From a virus, in the IMG/VR virus record IMGVR_UViG_3300042091_002124, positions 1 through 25,665 of that record: a DNA stretch of 25,665 nt; one strand, 5' to 3'. The notes below the pieces were generated by a model. The model was not told the origin of the DNA, searched no databases, and was given only the letters and a program-made list of their open reading frames with translations. A program made the translations under genes and the position numbers. Below are positions 8,001 to 14,803 of the stretch, in pieces. Every line of letters begins with the position of its first letter. Position 1 is the stretch's first letter.

Positions 8001-9061
8001 TAAGCGGGAATTCTAGTTTCTTGCCCTCCTTCTTTTAAAATCGGGAAAGCATCACTCCCTTGATTAATTAAATCGAATAACGTTTTCATCTCCGACTGGA
8101 GTGTAGTTTTTATTTGATCGTATTCTTGTTCTGTAATCTCACGGGTAATATGGTGAAAACTGTATAAATTGTAATATCGCTCATCCGTAAGATCGAGCAA
8201 CCCCTTCCCTTCTGCATAAAGTAAGAACAAAAATCGGTATAAAAGGATCATCGTGTTCTTCTGAACACGGGCAAGAGTCGCAGGATCGTTTCTATCGAGA
8301 TGATTTGAGGGGCGTTCAATAAATCCTTCGGCAATCTTCTTCATTGCCAAATAAACATTTTCTTTCAGGCCGCCACCAATCTCTGTGGCATAGTCAATCG
8401 AACCCTTCAAAACCCGATCAAGAAATGCAGCCCCATCTTTCGATGGAATAAACGCATTTTTCCTAAAGAAGTAGTAAAAAAATTTGAAGGCTTCGACATC
8501 ATTTAATTTTATCAATGAGGGAAGATTAACCTCGTAATAATAATCTCTAGGTTTATCTTTGCAATAGATGCGCCACAATTCTCCATTTGAAAGTATACCC
8601 CACTTGCGTTGGGTGTCATGGAGATACAACCATATTTGTAAACTCGGGTTTTTATCGCTGTTATCTTCATCTTTACCATTTTTATCAAGGTTAATAGTCC
8701 ATTGTTTTACTTCACCAATTCCAATTGAATTTGTATAAAACGATAGTTGGCCTTTATTTTTGTGTGCCTCGTCCCGTGAGTTTTTATCAATAAAAAAACT
8801 ATAATCTGGATATCTTTTAGTTTCTGTTACTTCTTCAACTTCGTAAGTTATATCCAAGGCTTTGAAAATATCATTGAAAAAATGTTCTCGGAGTTGACCT
8901 TCGTTATATGTTTCGAGTAATTTTGCCTCACCGGAATAAATCTTTTTAATCTCGTCGAATGCTTCAATGTGATCCTCTTTCCTCCACTCCGGGGTTCTGA
9001 TAAGGTAGTTTTTGAGATAGTATGTTGAAAAAAGATGATTATTTCTGTAAGATTCCGGCAT
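5069..9061 (-). CDS. Type IIG restriction-modification enzyme (fused nuclease and adenine methylase)
   Basis: A single 1330-residue protein predicted to both cut and methylate DNA at one site. N-terminal nuclease: P85-D86 followed by E117-V-K119 fits a PD-(D/E)xK site. Methylase core: TGSYYTPDYIV at 476-486 (motif X region), DPAMGSGHF at 522-530 (cofactor motif I), YGVDLN at 576-581, and NPPY at 781-784 (catalytic motif IV), then a TaqI-like target-recognition region at about 880-1170. This is the Eco57I/type IIG layout. BREX PglX is similar in the methylase part, but no other BREX gene is present and the nuclease motif argues for a stand-alone enzyme. It is preceded by AAGGA and lies 206 bases downstream of the DUF4062 gene. 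Confidence 0.85.
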   Translation of the reverse strand: MPESYRNNHLFSTYYLKNYLIRTPEWRKEDHIEAFDEIKKIYSGEAKLLETYNEGQLREHFFNDIFKALDITYEVEEVTETKRYPDYSFFIDKNSRDEAHKNKGQLSFYTNSIGIGEVKQWTINLDKNGKDEDNSDKNPSLQIWLYLHDTQRKWGILSNGELWRIYCKDKPRDYYYEVNLPSLIKLNDVEAFKFFYYFFRKNAFIPSKDGAAFLDRVLKGSIDYATEIGGGLKENVYLAMKKIAEGFIERPSNHLDRNDPATLARVQKNTMILLYRFLFLLYAEGKGLLDLTDERYYNLYSFHHITREITEQEYDQIKTTLQSEMKTLFDLINQGSDAFPILKEGGQETRIPAYNGGLFDPKKHPDLERWEIGNRYLADAIDLLSRSKLNDGHRDFIDYSTLEIRHLGSIYEGLLEFKLKVAESDLVVSNGEWVTLEQYNSDRKQKRVFFDFEDNDRVKTGQIYLATDNGERRATGSYYTPDYIVDYIVKNTIEPVIEEKWKNAQEKNESLIDATLSVKVLDPAMGSGHFLVGAVETLSLKLMVAAQKDFEARRIVNTALYTNDGARREVVSHCIYGVDLNELAVELAKVGLWLTSISKDKPLSFLDHRLKHGNSLIGAKISDLVWYHEGERSPESKNGQKPFVPPVFVEKISNIISLIEQTGEENLGDIKKKERLFNELQSIAEYQKVIQIADLNTSFYFGNKIENPTNKLPSSYYYNLVGSMYDANAQWGPRSNYTWFKKAIDMGKAKSFFHWELEFPEIFFEAGKIRENPGWDVVIGNPPYVRQETLEPEFKNYLKQFFEGYSGVADLYVYFIEKSHKLLRQSGYFGVICSNKFMKANYGKNIRDLIKNKMTILAIIDFGELPVFKEASTFPAVIITKNELTKEQNFTFTAIKDLHFSSLNDIISRNGIPQTNKTLNGNNWIFGNQGLHSLLNKLKINAIPLSKYVDNHFYWGLKTGYNRAFVINQDLKDRLVSEDSKNEEIIKPYLIGDNIRRYQIHFDETYVIFTRHGINIDQYPTIKKYLEQFRESLEPRPKDWQNGEWKGRKPGKYQWYEIQDSVEFYTEFSKPKIVYPEIAMESRFSYDTMGLFINNKGFFIPTSDLYLLSILNSKTIWFVLKGICSVLGDQDQGGRLELRSVFLKDLPIRSISFTTPPDRLSSLVSEAEGMYQTFIKNANTQPLLAFIDTRLAAQPEESDVAHNLLTFLAERMLELNEEKNVEIKAFLNFVEDEIGVSVDTLSNKTRIQEYYANDFAGFIDLLVKNKGKIKKGYNPKLRAHHDILKDWFDSSVSKLKPIMESITATDTLIDQIVYKLYGLTKEEIEIIESS

Positions 9062-9091
9062 AATTCCTTATTTCTCTTCTTTGGATAAATT

Positions 9092-9108
9092 ATCTTTGAG
9101 GCAAAGAT
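9092..9108. promoter_or_regulatory. Perfect palindrome upstream of the type IIG gene
   Basis: ATCTTTG-AGG-CAAAGAT is a perfect 7-base inverted repeat 31 bases before the ATG at 9061. It could be an operator controlling the enzyme or a hairpin ending the upstream DUF4062 transcript. The remaining sequence of the 206-base gap 9062-9267 shows no gene. Confidence 0.4.
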
Positions 9109-9267
9109 CCTCCAGTTATCACCCATTTTGAAAAGTCCGAAGTCCCGTGATCTTATCAGAGCCCACCAACTTATCAATCTCCAGAAGTCAAACTACCATC
9201 TGAGGCAGGCAATTCTTTATTGCGGGAGGGTACAAAATCCTGCTTTAGTCGGACACATCAATAAAAA

Positions 9268-10287
9268 TTATGGATTACTAATATTCGGTTCTCCGTCTTC
9301 TAACATGTCAAATTTATCTTCATCTGATTCGTCTAAGGATTCACCGAAATATTTTCTTTTCAAATCATTATAATCACGACTGGCGATATCTGAATTTGCT
9401 TTTAAAAATTCATCAATTTGTTCTGAACGCAGCAATGATTTTTGAAGAAAATCATTTAAATCCGATGACTCTTTCATGGCATAATACACTATTTTTCTAT
9501 TGCGAATATCTGGCTCGAAAGCATCTAATATATATTCAATTAGAGGTTCCCTTGAGAACCTAGAAATTTTTCTAATTTCCCACCGTCGTTGTTCATTTCG
9601 CACAATTTGCGTGTATTCCTCTGGTTGGATTTTCTTCATTATTGATGTTGTATATTCTCGTAATGATTCCGTAATTTCCTTTAAATCTGAAATTCTATCT
9701 TCCAAATCCGCGAATTCCTGTTCTCTTTTCTTATTTGAAATATATTCTGCAAAAAGACCGGCAAATTGTTCCCTTAAAAATTCCGTTATATTTTCAATAT
9801 CTTCAAAGGGTTGAATGATTACATTAATCTTTATTTGGAAGATTTCATCAATTAATTTGAAAATATTTACATTATCAACATGTGCGTAATGAATGGAATC
9901 CATCTCCCTATTTTTTGTATAAGTTTTGTATTCAATATATACAGATTTATCAATAAAAATAAAAATCGGAATCTTTTCTTTAACGGCTTGTTCAAACTCC
10001 TTTTTGGTGATTGAATTATAATATTCAATGGGATTTTTTCCATATTTTTGAATGTCCTCTGATGATGGACTGCCGTAATGACCGCCGATTATTAAAATTA
10101 ACATATGACAATTTTTAATTTCTTCATAACATGACTGATCTAAAGCGATATTGGGAGAATATGGGATTTCCCCCTTTTCAAATAAAACAGGATCATACCC
10201 CATTGTTTCTAAAAAATCTTCAAGATAATTCCTGATATGTTTAAGATCGTAATAAGTAGAACTTACAAAGACTCTTGGTTTAACCAT
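9268..10287 (-). CDS. DUF4062 domain protein
   Basis: A 339-residue protein. The N-terminal domain (residues about 3-75) carries the family signature KPRVFVSSTYYDL, LEDFLETMGYDPVLFE and SCYEEIKNCHMLILIIGGHYG. DUF4062 resembles TIR/SEFIR-type folds and is often the first domain of bacterial and archaeal NTPase-type immune proteins; here it is followed not by an NTPase but by a coiled-coil region (about 190-225) and an acidic helical C-terminus with no motif that I recognise. The start at 10287 is the ATG just after the expected transcription start; an upstream TTG at 10296 is less likely. It is first in a minus-strand unit with the type IIG enzyme, so a defence role is plausible but unproven. 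Confidence 0.75.
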   Translation of the reverse strand: MVKPRVFVSSTYYDLKHIRNYLEDFLETMGYDPVLFEKGEIPYSPNIALDQSCYEEIKNCHMLILIIGGHYGSPSSEDIQKYGKNPIEYYNSITKKEFEQAVKEKIPIFIFIDKSVYIEYKTYTKNREMDSIHYAHVDNVNIFKLIDEIFQIKINVIIQPFEDIENITEFLREQFAGLFAEYISNKKREQEFADLEDRISDLKEITESLREYTTSIMKKIQPEEYTQIVRNEQRRWEIRKISRFSREPLIEYILDAFEPDIRNRKIVYYAMKESSDLNDFLQKSLLRSEQIDEFLKANSDIASRDYNDLKRKYFGESLDESDEDKFDMLEDGEPNISNP

Positions 10288-10317
10288 AATTATCAAATTT
10301 ATATTTTACATGAAGGA

Positions 10318-10325
10318 TATATAAG
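10318..10325 (-). promoter_or_regulatory. TATA box of the DUF4062 gene
   Basis: CTTATATA on the minus strand, about 30-38 bases before the ATG at 10287. It would start transcription near 10295, giving a leader of only a few bases. Confidence 0.6.
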
Positions 10326-10380
10326 TAATTTCTGAACATCTCTTCTTTTCTGAAAAGTAAATTTATGGAGTATTTACGCA

Positions 10381-10452
10381 ATTCACAGTGTGTTATTTTC
10401 TATCAATAAACCTCAAATCATTTTTCTTTTTATTCACAGTTTTACCGTGAAT
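10381..10452. repeat. ATTCACAGT repeats and hairpin in the island 1/late operon gap
   Basis: ATTCACAGT occurs at 10381-10389 and 10432-10440; the second copy faces ACCGTGAAT (10444-10452) to make a 9-base imperfect inverted repeat with a three-base loop, followed by a T run. It may insulate late operon A from the island or act as a binding site. The rest of the gap 10288-10512 holds the two facing promoters. Confidence 0.45.
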
Positions 10453-10481
10453 TTTTGGTCCTTAAAAGAATAAACAAAATT

Positions 10482-10505
10482 CTTATAGCATACTTATCCG
10501 TATGC
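10482..10505 (+). promoter_or_regulatory. Late operon A promoter with 18-bp palindromic element
   Basis: CTTATA (10482-10487) is a TATA box centred about 28 bases before the ATG at 10513, consistent with a leaderless transcript. Immediately after it is GCATAC-TTATCC-GTATGC (10488-10505), a perfect 6-base inverted repeat. Its reverse complement agrees at 17 of 18 positions with the element at 21303-21320. TCCTTAAAAGAAT (10459-10471), upstream, resembles TCCTTAAAGGAAT at 1329-1341 upstream of the early operon. Confidence 0.7.
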
Positions 10506-10512
10506 ATAAGTA

Positions 10513-10788
10513 ATGACACAGAACACGCAGGAGCAGCTTAGCGCTCTTAACCAGGAACGCATCGCCATTGAAACCCGCCTCCTTATCTGGGGTGCAATGG
10601 AACGAGGCACCAACGAGTACACAGACATTGACGGCGTAAGAAAGCCCCTGGATGCAGCAGCCGCAGCACTTATAGCCGGTCACACCATCGGGGCAGATGG
10701 CGAGCGCTATGTGCAGATCGAAAACCAGCAGTGGGGTGACGTTACCGGGGATTATTCCGGCGGGATTAACGAATCGCAGCCCGCGTGA
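10513..10788 (+). CDS. Hypothetical small protein, first gene of late operon A
   Basis: A 91-residue soluble acidic protein with a helical N-terminus (QEQLSALNQERIAIETRLLI), a likely oligomerising segment. No family is recognised. The ATG at 10513 lies eight bases after the 18-bp palindrome and about 28 after the TATA box, so the mRNA is probably leaderless. Its end overlaps the region used as ribosome site (GTGATC) by the next gene. Confidence 0.7.
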   Translation: MTQNTQEQLSALNQERIAIETRLLIWGAMERGTNEYTDIDGVRKPLDAAAAALIAGHTIGADGERYVQIENQQWGDVTGDYSGGINESQPA

Positions 10789-10793
10789 TCGCC

Positions 10794-11255
10794 ATGTCTT
10801 CCCTGACGCCAGACCAACAGGGAGAAGGGATCGCTGGCGTGAACTTTGACCCCTATGCAGGACAGGAGAACGATGATTTTCTCCCCAATCCGCTTGTCCT
10901 GCTCTGTCACATCATCGCACTGGTCTACCCGACTGCCCTTACCTGGGTTGGATACTTCCCTCCGCACAATTACCGCCAGTGGCACATTATCGAGCAGTCT
11001 TTGACCGCAGGATGGAACAACGGCTCCATCAAGCGTGGTGTGGTCCCGGCAATCCCGTCCTGCCCAATCCTCTGGCAGGATGTAAGCCACTACTGGGACT
11101 TTGGCGGTATCCTCGGCATTATCGCCTATGAACTGGTGGCCTACATTCGGATAGTCCTGATCATATCGTGCCTGATCCTGCTTGCTCATGCGGGCAGCCT
11201 GACCCCTTCACAGGCGATTACGATCATCCTCCAGCAGTTTGGGGTAGTGCTCTAA
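10794..11255 (+). CDS. Membrane protein of late operon A
   Basis: A 153-residue protein; the ATG at 10794 is chosen because GTGATC just upstream fits the archaeal ribosome site, although a GTG at 10785 overlapping the preceding stop is also possible. Hydrophobic segments lie at about 33-53 (LVLLCHIIALVYPTALTWVG) and 103-135 (GILGIIAYELVAYIRIVLII and onward). No family is recognised. It is followed by a strong hairpin at 11264-11288. A lysis or adsorption role cannot be supported from sequence. Confidence 0.7.
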   Translation: MSSLTPDQQGEGIAGVNFDPYAGQENDDFLPNPLVLLCHIIALVYPTALTWVGYFPPHNYRQWHIIEQSLTAGWNNGSIKRGVVPAIPSCPILWQDVSHYWDFGGILGIIAYELVAYIRIVLIISCLILLAHAGSLTPSQAITIILQQFGVVL

Positions 11256-11263
11256 ACCCATGC

Positions 11264-11288
11264 AGGGGGACAAAATGCTCCCCCTTTT
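11264..11288 (+). terminator. GC-rich hairpin with T tract between the membrane and ParB genes
   Basis: AGGGGGA-CAAAATGC-TCCCCCT is a perfect 7-base stem with an 8-base loop followed by further T residues. It lies between the stop at 11255 and the ParB start at 11341, so it may terminate or attenuate transcription here. It also argues against translating the open frame upstream of 11341. Confidence 0.55.
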
Positions 11289-11340
11289 CGCGTCCCTTCG
11301 CTTAGCGCGTTTCCCGGTTCACGACCGGAGAGGGGCATCC

Positions 11341-11919
11341 ATGACCCGGCAGACAATTACCAAAAAACAATTACAGAACGTCCCTATCGACGCCCTGAAA
11401 CCCTATAAAACAAACCCTCGTAAGAATGACGGCAAACCTGTAGAAGGTGTGGCACAGTCCCTTACGGAATTCACGTACCTGAAAACCAGTGTGATCGTCG
11501 ATGAGGAAATGATCTTACTGGCAGGGCATACCACGCTCAAAGCCGCTATTTCCCTCGGCTGGACGGTCATTCCTGATGTTACCCAGGTATTCGGGCTTAC
11601 CAAGTCACAGAAACGAGCCTACCGCATTGCTGACAACAAGACCGGGGAAGCCGCAGACTGGGATCCCGGCCTGCTCCTGAAAGAGATCGACGCACTCAGG
11701 GAAGACGATTACGATATAGCCCAAACAGGATTCACGGACGCCGAACTTGACGCCGTGATAGATGCCGGGGACGATGCAGGCAATAACGGCGATGCTGACA
11801 GCACCACGCTAAAAGACACGTTTGAGGTAATCGTGGAATGCAAAACGGAAGCCGAACAGCACCAGACCTTTGACGCCTTGATCCAGGACGGGTATACATG
11901 CCGCGTTTTGACTTTATAA
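11341..11919 (+). CDS. ParB/Srx-domain protein
   Basis: A 192-residue protein. Residues about 14-105 form a ParB-like domain: VPIDALKPYKTNPRKND, then the signature GHTTLKAA (62-69, compare GHRRxxA) and KRAYRIADNKTGE. ParB-like domains bind nucleotides or DNA, and phages often place them beside DNA-modification enzymes. The C-terminal third is acidic and unrelated. The start at 11341 has GAGAGGGG upstream; the frame is open back to 11260 but crosses the hairpin at 11264-11288. It overlaps the next gene by 22 bases, which suggests a joint function with the ABC-ATPase/GNAT protein. Confidence 0.8.
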   Translation: MTRQTITKKQLQNVPIDALKPYKTNPRKNDGKPVEGVAQSLTEFTYLKTSVIVDEEMILLAGHTTLKAAISLGWTVIPDVTQVFGLTKSQKRAYRIADNKTGEAADWDPGLLLKEIDALREDDYDIAQTGFTDAELDAVIDAGDDAGNNGDADSTTLKDTFEVIVECKTEAEQHQTFDALIQDGYTCRVLTL

Positions 11920-12974
11920 GGGAAACAACGGCTGCCCCATCCTTCCGAGTGGAACAGGTAAAATCAGGCTTTGATCTGCAAACCGATCACATAACGGAGC
12001 ATTTTAAAGGCGATATTGCCATTGAAGGAAAAGCCTGGAATATTGGCCTGATAGTGGGACGTAGCGGGACAGGAAAATCAACCATAGCCCGTGAAGTATT
12101 CGCAGCATCCTATCCCAAGCCCCATGAATACGGGACGAGGGCAATCGTTGACGAAATGCCCGGCTCCACGTCCTATAAGGAAATCACTGCACTGTTTACC
12201 GCGGTGGGTTTTTCCTCCCCGCCGTCATGGCTGAAACCCTATGCCGTACTGAGCAACGGGGAACGCATGAGGGTTGACCTGGCATACGCGATCCTGTCAG
12301 ATGCAGACCCCATCGTATTTGATGAGTTCACCAGCGTGGTAGACCGGGACATTGCGAAGATTTGCTCCTATGCAATGGCAAAGAGCGTGCGAAGTCTCGG
12401 CAGGAAGTTCATCGCCATATCCTGCCATGACGACATTATAGACTGGCTGGAACCGGATTGGGTTTACGATACCAATTCGCAGACCTTCACCTTTCTTGGT
12501 AGACAAAGGACCAGACCAGCGATCCAACTTGACATTATCCACTGTGCTGACAAAAAGGCTGCCTGGGAAATTTTTAGGAAATATCACTATCTGAATACGG
12601 ACATCCACAAAGGCGCGGATTGTTATATCGCGGTTCTGGCGGGAAAACCCGTGGCTTTTGTCGCTATGTTACAATTCCCGCACCCCTTGAACAAAACGCT
12701 TTGTCGTGTGCACCGCTGGGTCACGTTACCAGATTATCAGGGGGTAGGCATCGGTACTGCACTGCTCAACAGGGTAAGCAGCCGGTACAAGGCAGCAGGC
12801 CGGGACGTGCGGCTGGTTTCATCGCAGATCAACGTCATGCGAGGCCTGAAAGCCAATTGGATGATGATGGAAATTGGCCGGGGTAAGAAATTTGGTAACT
12901 CCGGCCTCTCTTCCCTTAACAAAACCAATTCCTGCAAACGCACCGTGGCGAGCATGAAGTATACAGGTGCCTGA
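11898..12974 (+). CDS. ABC-type ATPase fused to a GNAT (acetyltransferase-like) domain
   Basis: A 358-residue fusion resembling the COG2401 type. The ATPase half has Walker A GRSGTGKST (54-62), a signature LSNGE (118-122), Walker B PIVFDEF (138-144) and an H-loop His177. It has no membrane helices, so it is not a transporter. The C-terminal half (about 208-345) has the GNAT acyl-CoA loop PDYQGVGIGTALL (278-290) and an upstream FRKYHYLN that recalls Mom of phage Mu, a GNAT-fold enzyme that modifies adenine in viral DNA. Together with the overlapping ParB-like gene this could be a DNA hypermodification cassette that protects the viral genome, but the substrate is unproven. Transport, tRNA or protein acylation are alternatives. 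Confidence 0.8.
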   Translation: MPRFDFIRETTAAPSFRVEQVKSGFDLQTDHITEHFKGDIAIEGKAWNIGLIVGRSGTGKSTIAREVFAASYPKPHEYGTRAIVDEMPGSTSYKEITALFTAVGFSSPPSWLKPYAVLSNGERMRVDLAYAILSDADPIVFDEFTSVVDRDIAKICSYAMAKSVRSLGRKFIAISCHDDIIDWLEPDWVYDTNSQTFTFLGRQRTRPAIQLDIIHCADKKAAWEIFRKYHYLNTDIHKGADCYIAVLAGKPVAFVAMLQFPHPLNKTLCRVHRWVTLPDYQGVGIGTALLNRVSSRYKAAGRDVRLVSSQINVMRGLKANWMMMEIGRGKKFGNSGLSSLNKTNSCKRTVASMKYTGA

Positions 12975-12975
12975 A

Positions 12976-13437
12976 ATGGCAGCCACGAAAGGCCGGAGCG
13001 GCAGGCCGTCAAAACTCACCAAACCCCTGATCAAAAAATTATGCAAGTATGTGCAGATTGGCATGGCACTCAAGGACGCCTCGTATGCAGTAGGCATCAA
13101 TTATTCGACATTCCGATCCTGGATAGTAAAAGGGGAAAACCTGTATGCATCAGGCGAAGAAACCGCAGATGAAGATGCACTGTTTTTGGAGTTAATAGAG
13201 GCCTATAAAAAGGCGGAATCGATCTGGAAACTCCGCTGCCTGTCCGTTATCCACCGCCAGATGCCGGATTCCTGGCAGTGTGCCATGACCTGCCTTGAAC
13301 GGAAATATCCCGATGAATGGGGCAGGAAGGACAGAAGCGACGTGGGCGCATTGAAGGATGAAGGGATCAAGGTCACGATCCACCGGGTAAGCACACCAGC
13401 ACCCGTGCGGGAGGAACCATGCAAGGCCGACCACTGA
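12976..13437 (+). CDS. terS: Probable terminase small subunit (HTH protein)
   Basis: A 153-residue protein. A GRPSKLT opening and an HTH (about 15-45: LCKYVQIGMALKDASYAVGI, then NYSTFRSWIVKG) are typical of phage small terminases and related DNA-binding proteins that recognise the packaging site; a helical segment follows (ALFLELIEAYKKAESIWKLR). AGGTG lies six bases before the ATG at 12976; a GTG at 12967 is an alternative. The position two genes ahead of the large terminase supports the role. A general HTH phage regulator cannot be excluded. Confidence 0.75.
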   Translation: MAATKGRSGRPSKLTKPLIKKLCKYVQIGMALKDASYAVGINYSTFRSWIVKGENLYASGEETADEDALFLELIEAYKKAESIWKLRCLSVIHRQMPDSWQCAMTCLERKYPDEWGRKDRSDVGALKDEGIKVTIHRVSTPAPVREEPCKADH

Positions 13438-13595
13438 CCGACCAGGAAAAGGCGTTTATCGATATCCACGAAGCCACGATGTTCAACGGACATATTGCGC
13501 AGGAATTAGCCCGGTTGTACCCGCAGGACAATGGCGGATACCGCTGCCAGAAGAGCATCACGACATACCTCAAGAAAAGGCAGGCCGGGGTATAA
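13419..13595 (+). CDS. Small protein between terminase subunits
   Basis: A 58-residue protein with a GAGG ribosome site, overlapping the preceding gene by 19 bases and sharing one base with the terminase start (TAATG). It begins MQGRPLTDQEKAFIDIHEAT and ends with a basic tail (KKRQAG). The pattern recalls the N-terminal helix-turn-helix of terminase small subunits (LTxKQxxFIxxY), so it might be a second DNA-binding packaging factor. Confidence 0.6.
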   Translation: MQGRPLTDQEKAFIDIHEATMFNGHIAQELARLYPQDNGGYRCQKSITTYLKKRQAGV

Positions 13596-14803
13596 TGGAG
13601 CGCCACGTCCAGGTAATCGAAACATTTGACGATTTCTTTATGCTGAACACCCATAAGCGGGTGCTTGTGCTGTATGGCGGTGCAGGGAGCGGCAAAAGCC
13701 ACCAGATCGCCTACCTGTTTGTTAAAAAATTCCTCTCCGAGAAAAACAAAACATTTCTCATATCCCGGAAAATCTACGGCACCCTGAAACTTACCTGCAT
13801 GAAATATATTTTCGATGAATTTGACCGTTGGGGTTTCCCGTGGCGAAAACTGTACAACAAGACAGACGCCCGGATGGATTACAACGGCAATATCATGGTC
13901 TTCAGGGGCATGGACGACCCGGAGAAAATCAAAAGTGCCGAGTTTAATTATATCTGGTCTGAAGAAGCCACCGATTTTGATTATGACGATTATCTCATGT
14001 TTGACCTGCGGCTGCGGGCAAAGACCCCGGACGGAGAGAACAACCAACTCTACCTTTCCTTCAACCCGATTGATCAGTTTCACTGGGCGATAACCGACCT
14101 GGTGCAAAAGCCCGTGCCAAATATGGCAGTCCACCACAGCACGCACCGGGACAACCCCTTCCTGAATGAGGAATACAGAAAGGTGCTTGAGGACTTCGCC
14201 ACGAAGGACGAAAACCATTACCGCATTTATTGCCTGGGGGAACCTGGCGTCCTTCAGAATATCATCTACACCAATTACACCGTCATGCGGGATGAGATGC
14301 CGGTCTTTCAGGACGTTATTTACGGCCTCGATTTCGGGTATAACAACCCCACGGCAATGATAGAGGTCGGCATTAATGACGGCAGGCTGTTTCTGTCAGA
14401 GCGGTTGTATGAACCCGGCCTGACCAATTCCCAACTGATCGGCAAGTTGAAAGGCCTGCATATTCTCCCCACGGCCCCGATTTATGCCGATGCCGCCGAA
14501 CCTGCGCGAATACAGGAAATCCGCCGGGCTGGCTTCAACGTTTACCCGGCAAACAAAGACATAATCGACGGGATCGACCATGTAAAAGATTTCCACCTGA
14601 ACCTCAACCCGTACTCAGCTAACCTCATCGGCGAGATACGGGGCTATTCGTACCGTGAGGACAAGGACAAACGGGTACTGGAGGAACCCGTAAAATTCAG
14701 GGACCACCTTATGGACGCCATGAGGTATGCAATTCACACGCACTTGACCCGCACCAGCCACCGGGGCACGCGGAGAATCGTTGCAGGAGAAGCAAAATGG
14801 TAA
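13595..14803 (+). CDS. terL: Terminase large subunit
   Basis: A 402-residue packaging motor. ATPase domain: Walker A GGAGSGKS (28-35), Walker B and catalytic Glu in FNYIWSEE (117-124), and LSFNPIDQFHW near 154-164. Nuclease domain (RNase H-like): D246 in YGLDFGYNNP, D299 in IYADAAEP and D374 in HLMDAMRYAI. This is the PBSX/Terminase_3 type, which pumps DNA into the procapsid through the portal and cuts the concatemer. Length is normal for the family and nothing is missing. The stop at 14803 overlaps the portal start. Confidence 0.95.
   Translation: MERHVQVIETFDDFFMLNTHKRVLVLYGGAGSGKSHQIAYLFVKKFLSEKNKTFLISRKIYGTLKLTCMKYIFDEFDRWGFPWRKLYNKTDARMDYNGNIMVFRGMDDPEKIKSAEFNYIWSEEATDFDYDDYLMFDLRLRAKTPDGENNQLYLSFNPIDQFHWAITDLVQKPVPNMAVHHSTHRDNPFLNEEYRKVLEDFATKDENHYRIYCLGEPGVLQNIIYTNYTVMRDEMPVFQDVIYGLDFGYNNPTAMIEVGINDGRLFLSERLYEPGLTNSQLIGKLKGLHILPTAPIYADAAEPARIQEIRRAGFNVYPANKDIIDGIDHVKDFHLNLNPYSANLIGEIRGYSYREDKDKRVLEEPVKFRDHLMDAMRYAIHTHLTRTSHRGTRRIVAGEAKW

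Larger units (their letters stand above)
5057..10487. other. Accessory island 1 (restriction-modification and DUF4062)
   Basis: An AT-rich block with both genes on the minus strand, opposite to the viral operons, inserted between the Dam gene and the first late gene. It holds the DUF4062 gene, the type IIG enzyme, a hairpin at the left end and a TATA promoter at the right end. No flanking direct repeats, transposase or integrase are visible, so the entry mechanism is not explained. Confidence 0.65.

Noticed and set aside
5069-9061. BREX PglX assignment for the 1330-residue protein
   Set aside because: The methylase part is similar, but no other BREX genes are present and the N-terminus has a PD-(D/E)xK nuclease pattern, which fits type IIG better.
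8848-9177. Minus-strand open frame overlapping the start of the type IIG gene
   Set aside because: It shares most of its bases with the N-terminal coding region of the type IIG enzyme in another phase and has no domain.
13373-14218. Long minus-strand open frame (281 codons) opposite the terminase genes
   Set aside because: It lies opposite the clearly recognisable small protein and terminase large subunit genes and shows no domain; a GC-rich shadow.
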